Of a DNA stretch of 64,000 nt, positions 1-10,800 are shown piece after piece (position 1 is the first letter of the stretch; every line of letters starts with the position of its first letter). This DNA comes from Pseudoips prasinana (lineage: Eukaryota > Arthropoda > Insecta > Lepidoptera > Nolidae). The notes below the pieces were generated by a model. The model was given only the letters and a program-made list of their open reading frames with translations. It did not search any database and was not told the origin of the DNA. The DNA is taken from positions 17,063,001 to 17,127,000 of the forward strand of contig OX621265.1 of assembly GCA_951640165.1 (NCBI GenBank). Reading direction: 5' to 3'. Position numbers and translations under genes: made by a program.

Positions 1-583
1 CTTCTAGATTATGCGTCTGATCAGCTGTTAAGTATTTTTGAGGCGTGAGTAATGCCATAGGGCCACTGTTTAATAAATACCCACCTCGTTTATTATTAAT
101 ATTACAGTCCTGACTTATAATAGAAGCATATTTGGTTCTCAACCACTTATTATCTAGGTCTTCTAGCTGATTAACAGTAGCATAGTTCTCTTTTATATCT
201 TTAATTTCTTGTGGTAACAACAGAATATCTTTTAAAAAACCTGTCACGTCAACATGGTCGAAAGACACCGGCGGCAGTTTATGTAGATCTTTTGCCACAA
301 ACATTGGAATTATTTCAGGATCCACGCCCTTAAAAAGGTTTATGATATCCTCTAAGTTTCGCACTGTTTTGCCATCCTTTCTCCTGGATATTTTCAACTT
401 GTTTGATTTGACGGACTGATATAATAATGTTTTAGCCACTTCCACTTCTTCGTTGCTAAACGCTGACACACATATCCGTATTATGATTTCATTGTCCATA
501 ACATCAATCTTGTTTTGCACAAAAGATAATAACTCATTAACTACTAAATTACAGTTAACGCATTTCACTATATTCGATGACAT
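1..583 (-). CDS. ORF1-like protein of an unidentified mobile element, partial
   Basis: An uninterrupted frame starts at ATG 583-581 and stays open to the window edge, giving 194 codons with no stop. It begins MSSNIVKCVNCNLVVNE, with a CxxC pair near the N-terminus. A charged middle part contains SRRKDGK, and FDHVDVTGFLKDI lies near residue 115. The sequence resembles a family of repeat-encoded hypothetical proteins that I associate with lepidopteran retroelements (ORF1 or gag-like); this is recalled and not computed. It directly abuts the truncated BEL/Pao reading frame, which suggests that another element landed in, or joined, that remnant. No enzyme motif is visible. The function is unknown, and a nucleic-acid binding or oligomerising role is only a guess. 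Confidence 0.55.
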   Translation of the reverse strand, partial: MSSNIVKCVNCNLVVNELLSFVQNKIDVMDNEIIIRICVSAFSNEEVEVAKTLLYQSVKSNKLKISRRKDGKTVRNLEDIINLFKGVDPEIIPMFVAKDLHKLPPVSFDHVDVTGFLKDILLLPQEIKDIKENYATVNQLEDLDNKWLRTKYASIISQDCNINNKRGGYLLNSGPMALLTPQKYLTADQTHNLE

Positions 584-585
584 TT

Positions 586-1335
586 TCGTTACGTAGCGCG
601 TAGGTAGCTAGCGCACGCTCGCGACCAAGGTCACGCGTAGACTGCCATGCGTTTTTTACTTTAAATGATTGTTTGACTATCCACCGTCCCTTTTCATTCA
701 GTCTATAATATGTTTCTTTATATCTCTTCTCATATTCCTCTTCTTCTTTTGTAGTTTTCCTTTTGGTCTGTCTCAACTTCCCTTATCGAATTCACAAGTT
801 CATTTAGATCCAGCTTATGATGCATTACTAGGATTTGTTCATCTGAAGTTGGTGCTTGTATATTTCCGAATAATATCCAACCGAAGCTTGTATTTTGGGC
901 ACATGGGGAGTTAGGTGGACCTTTGATAATTTCAGCCTTTAAATTATGAGCACAAACTTCAATGCCCAACAGCATGTCTATTCGCCCTTGTGTGTGGACG
1001 CCCGGATCTACCAGGGTGAGTGCTGCTAAGTGCGGCCAAGCGTGCAGTGTATCAGAAATTATTTGGGATGGCAAGTGTGAGGTTAATTGCGTTGGCATAA
1101 CATGCCATCCTCATCATATCTTGAGTTAAGCTCGACCTTTACCACGTGATTAACTATAGTATGTGTTGTTCCTGCGCCTGTGATTGTTCCTTACATGGGG
1201 ATTCTCTTGACCTTTAAAAGCTGCGTCGCTCGCTCACTAATAAAATTTGCCTGTGACCCTTGGTCAATGAGAGCTCTCAATTTTGTACTACGTCTCTCTT
1301 CATCTCTCACTCGAAATCATGTCCATCCTCGTTTG
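586..1335 (-). pseudogene. BEL/Pao retrotransposon pol fragment (protease region to start of RT)
   Basis: On the minus strand the piece ALIDQGSQANFIS (about 1240-1280) matches the aspartic-protease active-site region of BEL/Pao polyproteins. It is followed in another frame (1098-730) by IDMLLGIEVCAHNL and GPPNSPCAQNTSFGWILFG, a typical Pao protease C-terminus. The next piece, from about 776, reads YEKRYKETYYRLNEKGRW, matching the linker before the reverse transcriptase. A stop after the first piece and frame changes between pieces show decay. No RT, RNase H or integrase follows, because the sequence switches to a different ORF near 584. No LTRs were identified. Family assignment is from recognised motifs. 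It is an old, truncated, non-functional copy. Confidence 0.75.
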
Positions 1336-2138
1336 TTGTCCGTTACTTGTCGAAAGTTAATAAATCGACGATGTGAAACTCCCTCTGGCCAGAAAGTGTC
1401 ATTTAAAAGTACTAAAACAAACTTACGTGCAATTTAGTTTTATCTCTGTTGGAGGTTCCATATCACTGCACTGGCAGCATTCCATATATAAATAGTAATC
1501 TGCCACATTAAGCGTGTTTTTGACTTGAAAACTGTCTTGACTGTAATGTGTGTTTTATATAAAACTATATAATAACATAGGTTCACCTGCGTACTCTGTA
1601 CAACAATTTCCTACAATCTCATATATAATTTTTAATGTCCGCCGAAAGACTACCTCTATTGGAGAGCAATTTCCGAACTTGAGCTATCCTCTTCTAGCAG
1701 TTTCTTGGGTATTCCTCATCATCATCATCATATCAGCCGAAATTGAATCCGGTGGTAGCATTAAATTCTGAATTAAATTATTATCATTATATTATTATTA
1801 AAGCGCGACCGTCGTTATAAACACAAGGTCCACCATAATAATAACATTTAATTCGTAGCTTAATATAGACAGAACCATTCAGACAATATGTAGTAAAAAT
1901 ATAGCTAAAATTTAAAAGAACAATGGCAAGTTCCCATACTTCATTTTACCTGACATCGAATCGTAGCGTCTATGTTGAGAAAAATATGAAAACTATAGGG
2001 CTTTCATTACTTGAAATAATCACAGTTTTTTTTTTGTTTGAGAAGGTCACAGAAAAAATATATTTACATTTTTATATTTTGAGGTTATGATGTCAACATG
2101 AAAGTAAAATGCGCCCTGCCTAACCACAATTCAATATC
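1336..2138. other. No gene seen; repeat debris
   Basis: No supported coding region. The stretch 1714-1744 looks like a tiny RTE 3' terminus (TCATCATCATCATATCAGCC), and 1741-1880 matches another repeat listed separately. The remainder is AT-rich. Confidence 0.5.
1741..1880 (+). repeat. Repeat family R, partial copy
   Basis: The segment contains ATCCGGTGGTAGCA and GCGCGACCGTCGTTA, and ends with an equivalent of CTTAATATAGAC. The same series occurs in reverse orientation at 52330-52440. It appears to be an internal part of a longer dispersed element whose 3' end is seen at 6555-6778, 27157-27272 and 52141-52400. Confidence 0.6.
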
Positions 2139-2306
2139 TACCTAGAAACTCATACATTTCTAGCGTAACGCAGTCTTAAGCAAACCTTTATGCTTCGGGA
2201 TATATTGAGGCCTATTTAACAATACCTAGAAACTCATACATTTCTAGCGTAACGCAGTCTTAAGCAAACCTTTATGCTTCGGGATATATTGAGGCCTATA
2301 TAACAA
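2139..2306. repeat. 84-bp direct tandem duplication
   Basis: Two adjacent copies with a period of 84 bp, both starting TACCTAGAAACTCATACATT. They are almost identical; the visible change is CCTATTTAAC versus CCTATATAAC near the end. No third copy is present, so this is a local duplication and not a satellite array. Confidence 0.85.
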
Positions 2307-2821
2307 ATCTAGAAGAGGGCATTAGTTAACGACCTATATACAGTGATCGAATTATAGGCCTTATTTAAAGTGAGACTACTAATGATTTATGAAACAGATG
2401 CCCGGGTGACGCGCGCAACCAACGCGACGACGCGACGTGGCGACGCATGAGCCTGCTCAGTAACCTACGTACCTATATAGGTACCAGTAACATATGTATA
2501 TCGTCTACCAACGCAGTTAGATCTAATTAAATCTAACTATTTATCGTTGGCTTTCACAATAGCTAAAAATATTTTTTCACACCGACTGGCATTTTCGCCG
2601 ATTAGCGCCTGTAGACAAACGCTTTATTGTATTTGTTTACGAGTTAAAGTCAGTTTTATATTAACCACGATCGCATTATTAAAGCAGAGCGGAGGGGTGA
2701 CAAGGAAACGTAAACAGAAGACTGACGAAAATTGTATTCCATTGGTTACTTTTCCTCAAGAAGACAAGACAAGAAGCCTAATAGAGGTTAAATAAAACAG
2801 TCGTCAATATTTTAAATATAT
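2307..2821. other. No gene seen
   Basis: About 515 bp without a supported gene. A short GC-rich patch (2400-2460) stands out from AT-rich surroundings. The 82-codon + strand frame here shows no recognisable motif. Confidence 0.4.
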
Positions 2822-2827
2822 TTTATT
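2822..2827 (-). promoter_or_regulatory. Polyadenylation signal of the transposase gene
   Basis: AATAAA on the minus strand, three bases after the predicted stop (2832-2830) of the transposase C-terminal region. Confidence 0.5.
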
Positions 2828-2829
2828 CA

Positions 2830-3118
2830 TCATCTAACAACTATGTCATCCAAGAACTCTGCCGGAGCTGATACATTTGTTTGATGCCTAGCCCATCCAA
2901 GATACCACACGAGCGTCATAACATGTGCGCAACAACCTACAGTACGCCGACAACTAAACAGTTGCAGCAGTATTCAGCTATGCCTGATCTGCCTGTATTA
3001 TTATTATTTTCTATCAAAATATAGACAAAGTACTTCTTTCTCGATACATGTCTCGATTGTATTTTACCTCTTATTAAAGTGGTTTCTCCATTGCCTCGTA
3101 AGCTGTATTCAGAGGAAT
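2830..3118 (-). pseudogene. C-terminal SWIM-like zinc region of the transposase, frameshifted
   Basis: Downstream of the main transposase frame the minus strand still encodes GKIQSRHVSRKKYFVYIL, then EYCCNC, and after a frame change GCCAHVMTLVWYLGWARHQ with a stop at 2832-2830. The CxC followed by CxH pattern is that of a SWIM zinc finger. The relative at 50.3-50.6 kb has the same block in one frame (YYCSC then GSCAHIASIVYYL), which supports the reading. In this copy a TGA at the end of the main frame and at least two frame shifts separate the SWIM part from the DDE domain, so the tail is probably lost from the protein unless a splice event restores it. Confidence 0.7.
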
Positions 3119-4771
3119 TCAATCTTTCACTGCACACTTAATCCTATATCCGCCATGAAAACGTATATGCTCGCCATAATATGAGCGGGCTTGACGTATT
3201 TGATACGTTCCCAAGGCGAACAATATTAAGTCTCTATAATCTAATGTAGGAAAGACCATTACATTATGTCGGTCTGCTGTGAGACTTTGGAAGTTGGCTG
3301 ATCGTCGGTTCATATTATTAATTTCTACCACATTTGCCAGATTATTTTCCAAGTTAATTCTTTCGTTAATTATATCTAATATTTCATTAGCATACTCATT
3401 ATTTCTTAGGCGAGCGCCAAACTTATTTAATAAAGCTGCTGCTATTTGGAAATCCTCCATCATGTGTGGTAGAGATCTATGAAAATACTCCTGCCTTAAT
3501 ATGTTGTAATCTCGTTTAATGTAACCATTTACAACCTCTACCACCCATCTACAAATGGTGATGCAGCGGCTTTGGTTAGCTTGAGCTGTAGTCAACTGAT
3601 GCTCACCTTCTAACAGGGAGTGTGGCATATATGTACGATAACCACATTCTTCCAATAAGCTAATGCTGTCTCTAAATCCTCTGTCTAATATAAAAACATC
3701 ATTCTCTCTGAAATACAGCCTTAGAGGAGATGTTTCAACACTAAATAAGGATGTCATTATGTCAGCATCTGAGGTTGTTGCCTTGTATGGGCCAAAACAA
3801 TCCACAATATAACCATCACTAGCAACAATTAAGAAAGGTTTTAATAAATTCCTATATTTATGTAGTGAATAGGTGTCTTTTTGGAACATGTAATTAGAAC
3901 TTTTATTTATGTATATATATGTACCATCACAAATTACTATTATGTTATTTTCATTTCCATATAAACCATTTGGAATGATTAAATTATGGGTTAGCAACTG
4001 CTCCCGGGATAAATGTGTTATACCTAAGTATCTCGGCACAAAGTCTTGTATAAGCACTTCCCGGACTCGGTCCATCAGGGTTTCCAAGGTACGACGTGGC
4101 TTTTGCACTAAAGTTGCAATCCGTTCATCGGAGTCTCCAGTTCTCATCTTTATTAACAAAGACACAAGTCCTAGTCTTCCCCCTTTAATTTCTAAAATTC
4201 TTGGTACTTCTTCTAGAAGTAGATGGAATTTTTCTTTAGACAATCCTACCCAGTATGCGAAAATCCTTTCATCCATTTCTTGGAGGTTGTCAAAATCTAC
4301 AGTAGGATTAAAAGCGTTAATAAATGAAAATATATGTTGAACATGTTCGGCATTAAATGTATTAATACTGTTTTCTGATTGATATAAACTGTCCCAAGAA
4401 TTTCTAGCTAAATGGTCCCCACAAACACGAGCTAATTTTGGCAAATAATATTTGTGATTGCTCAAAATAATTGCACGTAATTGGTCAGAAATGCCATGCA
4501 ATGTCCCAGTATTACTGCAATTGGTAAACACACAATGATTACCAGTGTTGGCCGCCCTCTTATATTCTGGTAATATAATATTTTCTAGTACGTTTGGCCT
4601 AGCAGTTTCTTCAGTTTGTGGACTCTCAGGGGTTTCATTATCCTGTGGTATATTATCTTGATATTGGGGTGTTGCTGCAGGTGATCTCATTTCATCAACA
4701 ATATTGGTACGGAGAGCTTCTCTCTTAGTGCGCAACCAACAGGCATGACACACTCTATCTGAAGGTGTCAG
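3119..4771 (-). CDS. DDE-superfamily transposase (DDE_Tnp_4-like), main exon
   Basis: This exon encodes the catalytic part of a cut-and-paste transposase. In the 566-residue open frame, which extends slightly upstream of the exon into the intron, the likely catalytic residues are D298 (ICDGTYIYI), D379 (VFILDRGFRDS) and E428 (RWVVEVVNGYIK), the spacing and context of DDE_Tnp_4 proteins in the PIF/Harbinger-ISL2EU-IS4 group. Ahead of it, C96-x4-C101 and C133-x2-H136 (VCGDHL) form a possible C2CH zinc site, and VCHACW near residue 25 completes a CxxC module begun in the upstream exon. A good 3' splice site (CTTTCATTGCAG) precedes CTGACACC, so the exon starts at 4771 and not at the frame's first ATG. 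The core is intact; the C-terminal SWIM tail is broken. Exact superfamily is uncertain, and a domesticated role is possible but not shown. Confidence 0.75.
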   Translation of the reverse strand: MTPSDRVCHACWLRTKREALRTNIVDEMRSPAATPQYQDNIPQDNETPESPQTEETARPNVLENIILPEYKRAANTGNHCVFTNCSNTGTLHGISDQLRAIILSNHKYYLPKLARVCGDHLARNSWDSLYQSENSINTFNAEHVQHIFSFINAFNPTVDFDNLQEMDERIFAYWVGLSKEKFHLLLEEVPRILEIKGGRLGLVSLLIKMRTGDSDERIATLVQKPRRTLETLMDRVREVLIQDFVPRYLGITHLSREQLLTHNLIIPNGLYGNENNIIVICDGTYIYINKSSNYMFQKDTYSLHKYRNLLKPFLIVASDGYIVDCFGPYKATTSDADIMTSLFSVETSPLRLYFRENDVFILDRGFRDSISLLEECGYRTYMPHSLLEGEHQLTTAQANQSRCITICRWVVEVVNGYIKRDYNILRQEYFHRSLPHMMEDFQIAAALLNKFGARLRNNEYANEILDIINERINLENNLANVVEINNMNRRSANFQSLTADRHNVMVFPTLDYRDLILFALGTYQIRQARSYYGEHIRFHGGYRIKCAVKD

Positions 4772-5019
4772 CTGCAATGAAAGTAAATCAAAATTAGGAA
4801 ACATATACAGGTAATTCAATTACAAGATAAACAGAATTTGCTTTCTATCTTTTTATAACCATTCAGGTCATTTCAGGTTTATAATTTTTATTTATATACT
4901 TCAAAAATAACATATATATTATTTATATTGAGCAAATACAAAATATGTAATAAGGAAACAGACCAAAGAAATATTTTTTTAAATTAATAAGACAAAGTCA
5001 AAGATCAATTCTTTTATAC

Positions 5020-5260
5020 CTGTCGTGGTTCTATTTTCATTCGAATAATATTTATCATGTTCTGTTGGGTTTTCTCTTAAAACTTTGTCATTTTGCTTTC
5101 TTGCAATTGAACAGCCACACAGAAGACACACATTAACATGGCCTCGTTGACTTGGTCCAGCTTGATTATCATTGGCAGTAATATTTTGCTGCAAATTCTG
5201 ATTTACTGCAACCATTGAAAGTTCCCAACATGCTTCACAAACATAATCATCCTCAGTAAT
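5020..5260 (-). CDS. Transposase gene, second exon (CxxC zinc modules)
   Basis: The segment begins after a clear acceptor (CTTAACTTTTAG) and reads ITEDDYVCEACWELSMVAV, a linker, then VCLLCGCSIARK, and ends near a GTATAA donor at 5019. VCEACW appears to be the second half of a zinc module whose first CxxC lies in the upstream exon; VCLLC starts a second module completed by VCHACW in the next exon. The repeated layout (CxxC, intron, CxxCW) suggests an internally duplicated, intron-split zinc domain. Joining the proposed donor to the next acceptor leaves the frame off by one, so either the donor is not exact or the exon carries an indel. Function is probably DNA or protein binding, inferred from the cysteine pattern only. 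Confidence 0.55.
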
Positions 5261-5724
5261 CTAAAAGTTAAGGAAAAGAATAATTATTAGCAATTAATGT
5301 AATTTAGCAATCTGTGTTGCCACCAGACTGGTGACTTGTGTTTGAGTTAAGTGCAAACTAGTTATATCTTAAACTAACACTGAAACAGACATTTACAATT
5401 TAGGAAATGAAAAAATATATCTGATTTTCTGCTATTTGGTACTTCTCCAGACATATATGCCAATGATGGCATTGATCTAATTATATTATGGAATAATTAT
5501 AATAATCAGTTATTTATCCTCTCACAAAGATTTACAATACAGGAATGGTACCGTCCCTAAGAATACACAGTGATTGTACATTTTGTTAATTTATCTAGAG
5601 ACCTACTTTGTGAGAGGCTGGTGCCTGTTGTAGATTTATTTTTAAATCTAAGAGTACTAAGTAAGTATGGAAATAGCAAAATAAATATAAATAATACATA
5701 CAGATAAGTATTGTTAAAACTTAC

Positions 5725-5846
5725 GATTTGTGGATAAACCCAGTTGCAGAGCACGCTACAAACTCTTGTGTTTTGATCTAAGATCCGATATCGCCGCAAA
5801 TGTTGCAATTCACGCACAAGATGCGTGTAGGCCTAAGACTATTCAT
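5725..5846 (-). CDS. Transposase gene, probable first exon
   Basis: An ATG at 5846-5844 opens a frame with ILCVNC, giving the first CxxC pair. A frame change near 5800 then leads to RRYRILDQNTRVCSVLCN and YPQI, which ends exactly at a strong GTAAGT donor (5724). Spliced in phase to the next exon (ITEDDYVCEACW), it completes the first zinc module. The relative at 48.2 kb has the same plan (CESCN, then IIPRE, GTAAGT donor). The frame change means this exon may be damaged; the start codon is a proposal. Confidence 0.45.
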
Positions 5847-5849
5847 TTT

Positions 5850-6554
5850 CGAGCACCCAACGATATACAAATCCTTAAGCACAATCGGTCCGTTTAGAGA
5901 AAGCAGTTAGTCGTTTATGCAGATAGGTAGTCCGTAAGAACGCACAAGTCGTCGTTTGGGGCAGAGAATCAAGTCCAGGGGGTATGCGAGGGTCAGAAAT
6001 ACAAATAAACCAAATAATAAAACAAAACAACAAGATACTCGTACTAAATACAATCAAGCACAGTATGTAGTTATCTATGGTGTAAATAGTACCGCGCTAC
6101 ACAGTTGTCAAAATGACGTTGTCATGACGAGAGGTGTTGCCATAACATTTTCTTTTATTTCAAATAATAATGGTGTTTAATAATATATAATATCAAATAA
6201 TAAACCTAAACATGAAAAAATAAATGTGTTAGTAAAAATATTTTAAATTAATTTGTCAATTTCTTCGATCTACTTACGCACCATCTATTTCAATCGGATT
6301 TTATATTCATTATTTTCTAATAACAAAGTACACGTTTCCTTTTTTGTGGCAACTCTGGTACTTCAAGCCACGAACAAAACCATCACCGGATGTGATTTTA
6401 ATCAAATACAAGTTAATTAATTAAATAATTTATCCTCGGCTTTTACATGTAAAATGAATTACGTGCAAAAACTGAACTAATTAAATGATTAAGTTTTGCA
6501 TAAGTCAGATTTGTAGACGCTTCCTAAGACAGTCAGGTAAATATTCGCCATTGT
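5850..6554. other. No gene seen
   Basis: About 700 bp upstream of the transposase gene. It might hold its promoter, but no diagnostic element or terminal inverted repeat was recognised. Confidence 0.4.
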
Positions 6555-6778
6555 TCTTTAGATGATTAAACCTACACATGATCCTTGACAACAACTTAAT
6601 TTATGTTAGCTAAATATCGATACTGTTATAAAATAAATCTTATTGTAAATTATTTCGTACAATCCGTGTATCTAAATATCTATATGTACCTAGAAATAAT
6701 TATAAATTAGTTATATATTACTACGAACATGTTCTGACTATTTACAAGCGCTTTTTAAAGTCTACGTGAATAAAACCC
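6555..6778 (+). repeat. Repeat family R, 3' end copy
   Basis: Contains ACACATGATCCTTGA, TTAGCTAAATATCG, CAATCCGTGTA and ends CAAGCGC, then AAAGTCTACGTGAATAAA. The same run occurs reversed at 52141-52400 and partly at 27157-27272. The AATAAA-rich end suggests the 3' end of a retroelement; no coding part is visible. Confidence 0.7.
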
Positions 6779-6784
6779 AAAAAA

Positions 6785-6905
6785 AAGGAGACGTCCAAAG
6801 AGCTGGACAAAGAGTTCCCCCAAATATCTCCATAATTTCCGGTGGTGCTTGGTGCTATTCGCATCCAGCAGTTTTCAGCGACCCCCACAGATCATCGGAC
6901 CATCT
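6785..6905 (-). mobile_element. RTE 3'-end fragment
   Basis: Diverged match to the 3' terminal region of the RTE elements at 7.9 and 40.4 kb: GACGTCCA, GCTGGACAAAG, CCCCCAAATATCTCCA, ATTCGCATCCAGC, ATCATCGGACCATCTTG. Only about 120 bp is kept. Confidence 0.75.
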
Positions 6906-7884
6906 TGCGTATTAAACTTCATAAATTATTATTGTTGTTTTTTCTATCAGTAACATCAATAAATACTTTGTGACAATAGTTACATAAAACTATTTGTATT
7001 TTATGTCATTATGTGTATATTGGGCATATTAGCGTGGGATGGACTGTAGTCCATTCCACGGCACAGTATAACACAGATACGCATTAAATACTTCAACTGA
7101 TGACTGGATTAATTCTGATTTAGTAAAAATAACCAAAAACACTTTTGTGCATTTCTGCCATATTGCCATCTGATGATCTTCTATGTAAATATCAACCACT
7201 ATTTGGACTATATTCTGGACTGCTTTAAACTCCAATGAACGACCTTTACACGTTTCTTTCTATTGATTAAATCAATGAACTCAAAACATAGTTGCGCCAT
7301 ACCAAAATTTAAATTTATACAAAAATAATACTTTCTTGATAAATAATTAACTTTGACTCTTCACGCTAGAACATAGATTTGACTTTGCAAATTCACAAGT
7401 GCACTGTTGAAGAGATTGTTACACTGTTTCTTATAATCAGGATTATCCAGGTTGGCCACAGCATAATGCATGTTAAATTATTCATCTTATCGCTTTCCTA
7501 CCCTCTTCCCAATCCCTTATATTTCTCAGGTTTATACCTTTTACCCACCCGCACATAAATTTATACAATTCATTTTAAAGTTTTCTGAAAATTTGTTTTC
7601 AGTATAGCATCTTTAAAATGCTAAAAATAATAAATAAATCATAGATAATAATAAAAACTATGATTTAATAAATACTCAAAAATGAATAATTTAAAGTGCC
7701 ATTTTTTGGGATTGTCCGATCTAAGTATTGGCACTCCAGCCGTTGTTAGCCGTGTAGCTTTCGGTAAGATGGCGTTAAAGCGCCTTAAATGCGTTAAGAA
7801 ATATCGAATGGATTGCATAAATTCCTATGACAGCACTAGGGGCCCGATACCCCGTGGTCGTGAGTTCGATTGCCACCCAAACTT
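6906..7884. other. No gene seen; possible SINE remnant at the right end
   Basis: AT-rich and non-coding. Near 7850-7877, GTGGTCGTGAGTTCGATTGCC resembles a tRNA-type B box region, but no convincing A box was placed. A run around 7555-7605 (AAATTTATACAATTCATTTT) recurs just beyond the RTE insertion at 11107-11150, so the RTE may lie within older repeat sequence. Confidence 0.4.
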
Positions 7885-10800
7885 CATCATCATCATCATA
7901 TCAGCCGAAAGACGTCCACTGCTGGACAAAGGCCTCCCCCAAAGATCTCCACAATTGCCGGTCTTGCGCTATCCGCATCCAGCGATTTCCAGCGACCCGC
8001 ACAAGATCATCGGTCCATCTTGTAGGGGGCCTGCCCACGCTGCGTCTTCCGGTTCGTGGTCGCCACTCGAGAACCTTTCTGCCCCAACGGCCGTCGGCTC
8101 TACGAGCTATGTGCCCTGCCCACTGCCACTTCAGCTTGGCAATTCTTCGGGCTATGTCGGTGACTTTGCCCGAAGCAGCCTGCGGATTTCGACATTTCTG
8201 ATGCGATCCCGCAGGGAAACTCCGAGCATAGCCCTCTCCATTGCTCTTTGGGTGACCTTGAGCCTTCTAATAAGGCCCATAGTGAGCGACCACGTCTCTG
8301 TTCCGTATGTCATCACTGGCAACACACACTGGTCGAAGACTTTCGGCTTGAGACACTGCGGTATTTTGGACGAGAAGATGTTACGTAGCTTCCCGAACGC
8401 TGCCCATCCGAGTTGGATTCTACGATTGACCTCCTTCTCGAAGTTGGACCTACCTAGTTGGATGGTCTGTCCTAGGTAAATATAGTTCTCTACAACTTCG
8501 AGTGCAGAGTCACCAACTTTCAATTGAGTGGGTGTAACATGGACGTTTGACATGATTTTCGTCTTATCCATGTTCATTTTCAGACCCACTTGTTGAGAGA
8601 CTCTGCTGAGGTCATCGAGCATTGTACCGAGGTCTTCCATGGTCTCAGCCATGACTACGATATCATCGGCAAATCGAAGGTGAGTGATGTACTCGCCATT
8701 GACATTGATGCCAAAACCTTTCCAGTCCAGAAGCTTGAAGACGTCTTCCAATGCAGCGGTGAACAGTTTCGGAGATATAACATCTCCCTGTCTCACGCCT
8801 CGCTGCAAGTGGATAGGTTTCGAGATCTGGTCCTGGAGTCGCACTGACATAGTGGCGTTTTCATACAAACACTTTATCACCTCGATATACCGGTAGTCAA
8901 TTTGGCACCTTATGAGAGACCTCAGCACGGCCCATGTTTCGATAGAATCAAAGGCTTTCTCATAGTCCACAAACGCTAAGCACAGTGGCTTGTTATACTC
9001 TTCGGTCTTCTGTATAACTTGCCGCAGCGTATGTATGTGGTCTATGGTACTAAAGCCTTTTCGGAAACCGGCTTGTTCGGGAGGCTGGAAGTCGTCAAAC
9101 CTGCGCGCGAGACGGTTCGTAACGACCCTCGAAAACAACTTGTAAACATGGCTCAGCAGTGTGATGGGTCTATAATTCTTCAATAGGGTTTTGTCGCCCT
9201 TTTTAAGAAGAGCACCACCCCACTTCTGTGCCATGCTTGTGGCGTTTGACCATCTAGTATGACGGAGTTAAATAACTTCTGAAGGGCCCGTAGGATTGGT
9301 GTACCACCCGCCTTCAGAAGCTCTGCTGTAACTCCATCATCACCAGGCGCCTTGTTGTTCTTGAGTTGTTTGAGAGCCATTCTAATCTCGTACAGGCTGA
9401 CGTCCGGGATGTCTTCGGTGTAATGTCGGGTTAGTCGTGCTCTGGGATCTGAGGCATGACTTTTGACAGGTGGCTGTGTTGTCGTATATAACTGTCCGTA
9501 GAACTTCTCGATCTCTCCCAGCAACTCAGGTTTAGACGTGACGATTCTACCATCCTCAGTCTTCAGCTTCGTCAGTTGGCTCTGTCCAACAGACAGAGCT
9601 CTTGCGAACACTTTAGAGCCTTTGTTTCGCTCGATGGCCTCTTTAATACTAATTGTATTAAATTGCCGCGTGTCGCGAGTCAAAGACTTTGATATCTGTC
9701 TGTTGAGCTGCCGATATCTGGTAGCATCATCTGAGGATGTCAGAACCATTTTCCGTCTATCTTCCATAAGTTGCAGGGTAAAGTCAGAGATCTTTTTAGT
9801 TCTGTTTGTACGGCGGGCCTTGAAGACCTTAGACCCAGCCGTATGGACAGCTTCTACGAGCCTGTCATAGTATGAGTCCACTTCCTCGCAGTCTGCTAGG
9901 CATTCGAAACGGTTTTGCAGTTCGAGCTGAAATGGTTCGGGGTTTTGGACGTGGATAGGTAAAGGTCGGAGCGTAGACTTTATCAGTCGGGACCTCTGGA
10001 GTTTGACATTAAGGTTCAATGAGCCTCTGACCAGTCTGTGATTGCTCCCGGTTTTAACCGCATTGATCACGGAGACATCATTGAACATCTGTCGTCTCGT
10101 CGACAAGATAAAGTCTATCTCATTTTTAGTTTTACCATCCGGGCTCACCCAGGTCCATTTGCGGTGATCCGGCTTCCTGAAGAAGGAATTCATCATAAAG
10201 AGTCCCTCCTTCTCCATAAAGTCGGCCAACATTTGGCCCCGGGGGTTCCGGTCACCAGTTCCAAATTGCCCCACTCTCAGCTCATTACCGAATCGTTTGC
10301 CCAGCTTCGCGTTAAAGTCCCCCATGACCACAGTGAAATAGGAGTTAGAGGTATGTATGGCTCTGGATATGTCCTCATACATAACCTCGACCTCATCGTC
10401 GGAGTGTGTCGAAGTGGGTGCGTATACCTGTATAACCTTCAACGAATACCGCTTGGTGATTCTGAGTATAAGGTACGCAACCCTCGTCGACACACTCTCG
10501 ATTTTCACTATGTTGTTCACGAGGGACTTGTGGACTATGAACCCGACACCACCTTGGGATATTTGGTCACCCTCCCGGTAATAGAGCAGGTTTCCGGATT
10601 TAAGTATTATCGAGTCCTCCCCCTCTCTTCGGACTTCAGATAATCCTACAATATCCCAATGTAACCTGCTCAATTCTTCCTCCAGTTCGGTTATCTTCTC
10701 GTCGGACCGCAGTGTACGTGTGTTATATGTTGCCAGGGCCAGAGGTCGTCGGTGTTGGTAACGCGGAATCTGCTGGGGATTCTTAGCACCCCCTGCCCTG

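Noticed and set aside
2139..2306. CRISPR-like array
   Set aside because: Only two adjacent direct copies without spacers, in eukaryotic DNA.
3909..4340. 143-codon + strand frame
   Set aside because: Antisense to the DDE transposase.
7682..8479. 265-codon + strand frame and neighbouring + frames over 7.7-11 kb
   Set aside because: They are antisense to the RTE coding region and carry no motif of their own.
10038..10643. 201-codon + strand frame
   Set aside because: Mirror of the RTE endonuclease on the minus strand.
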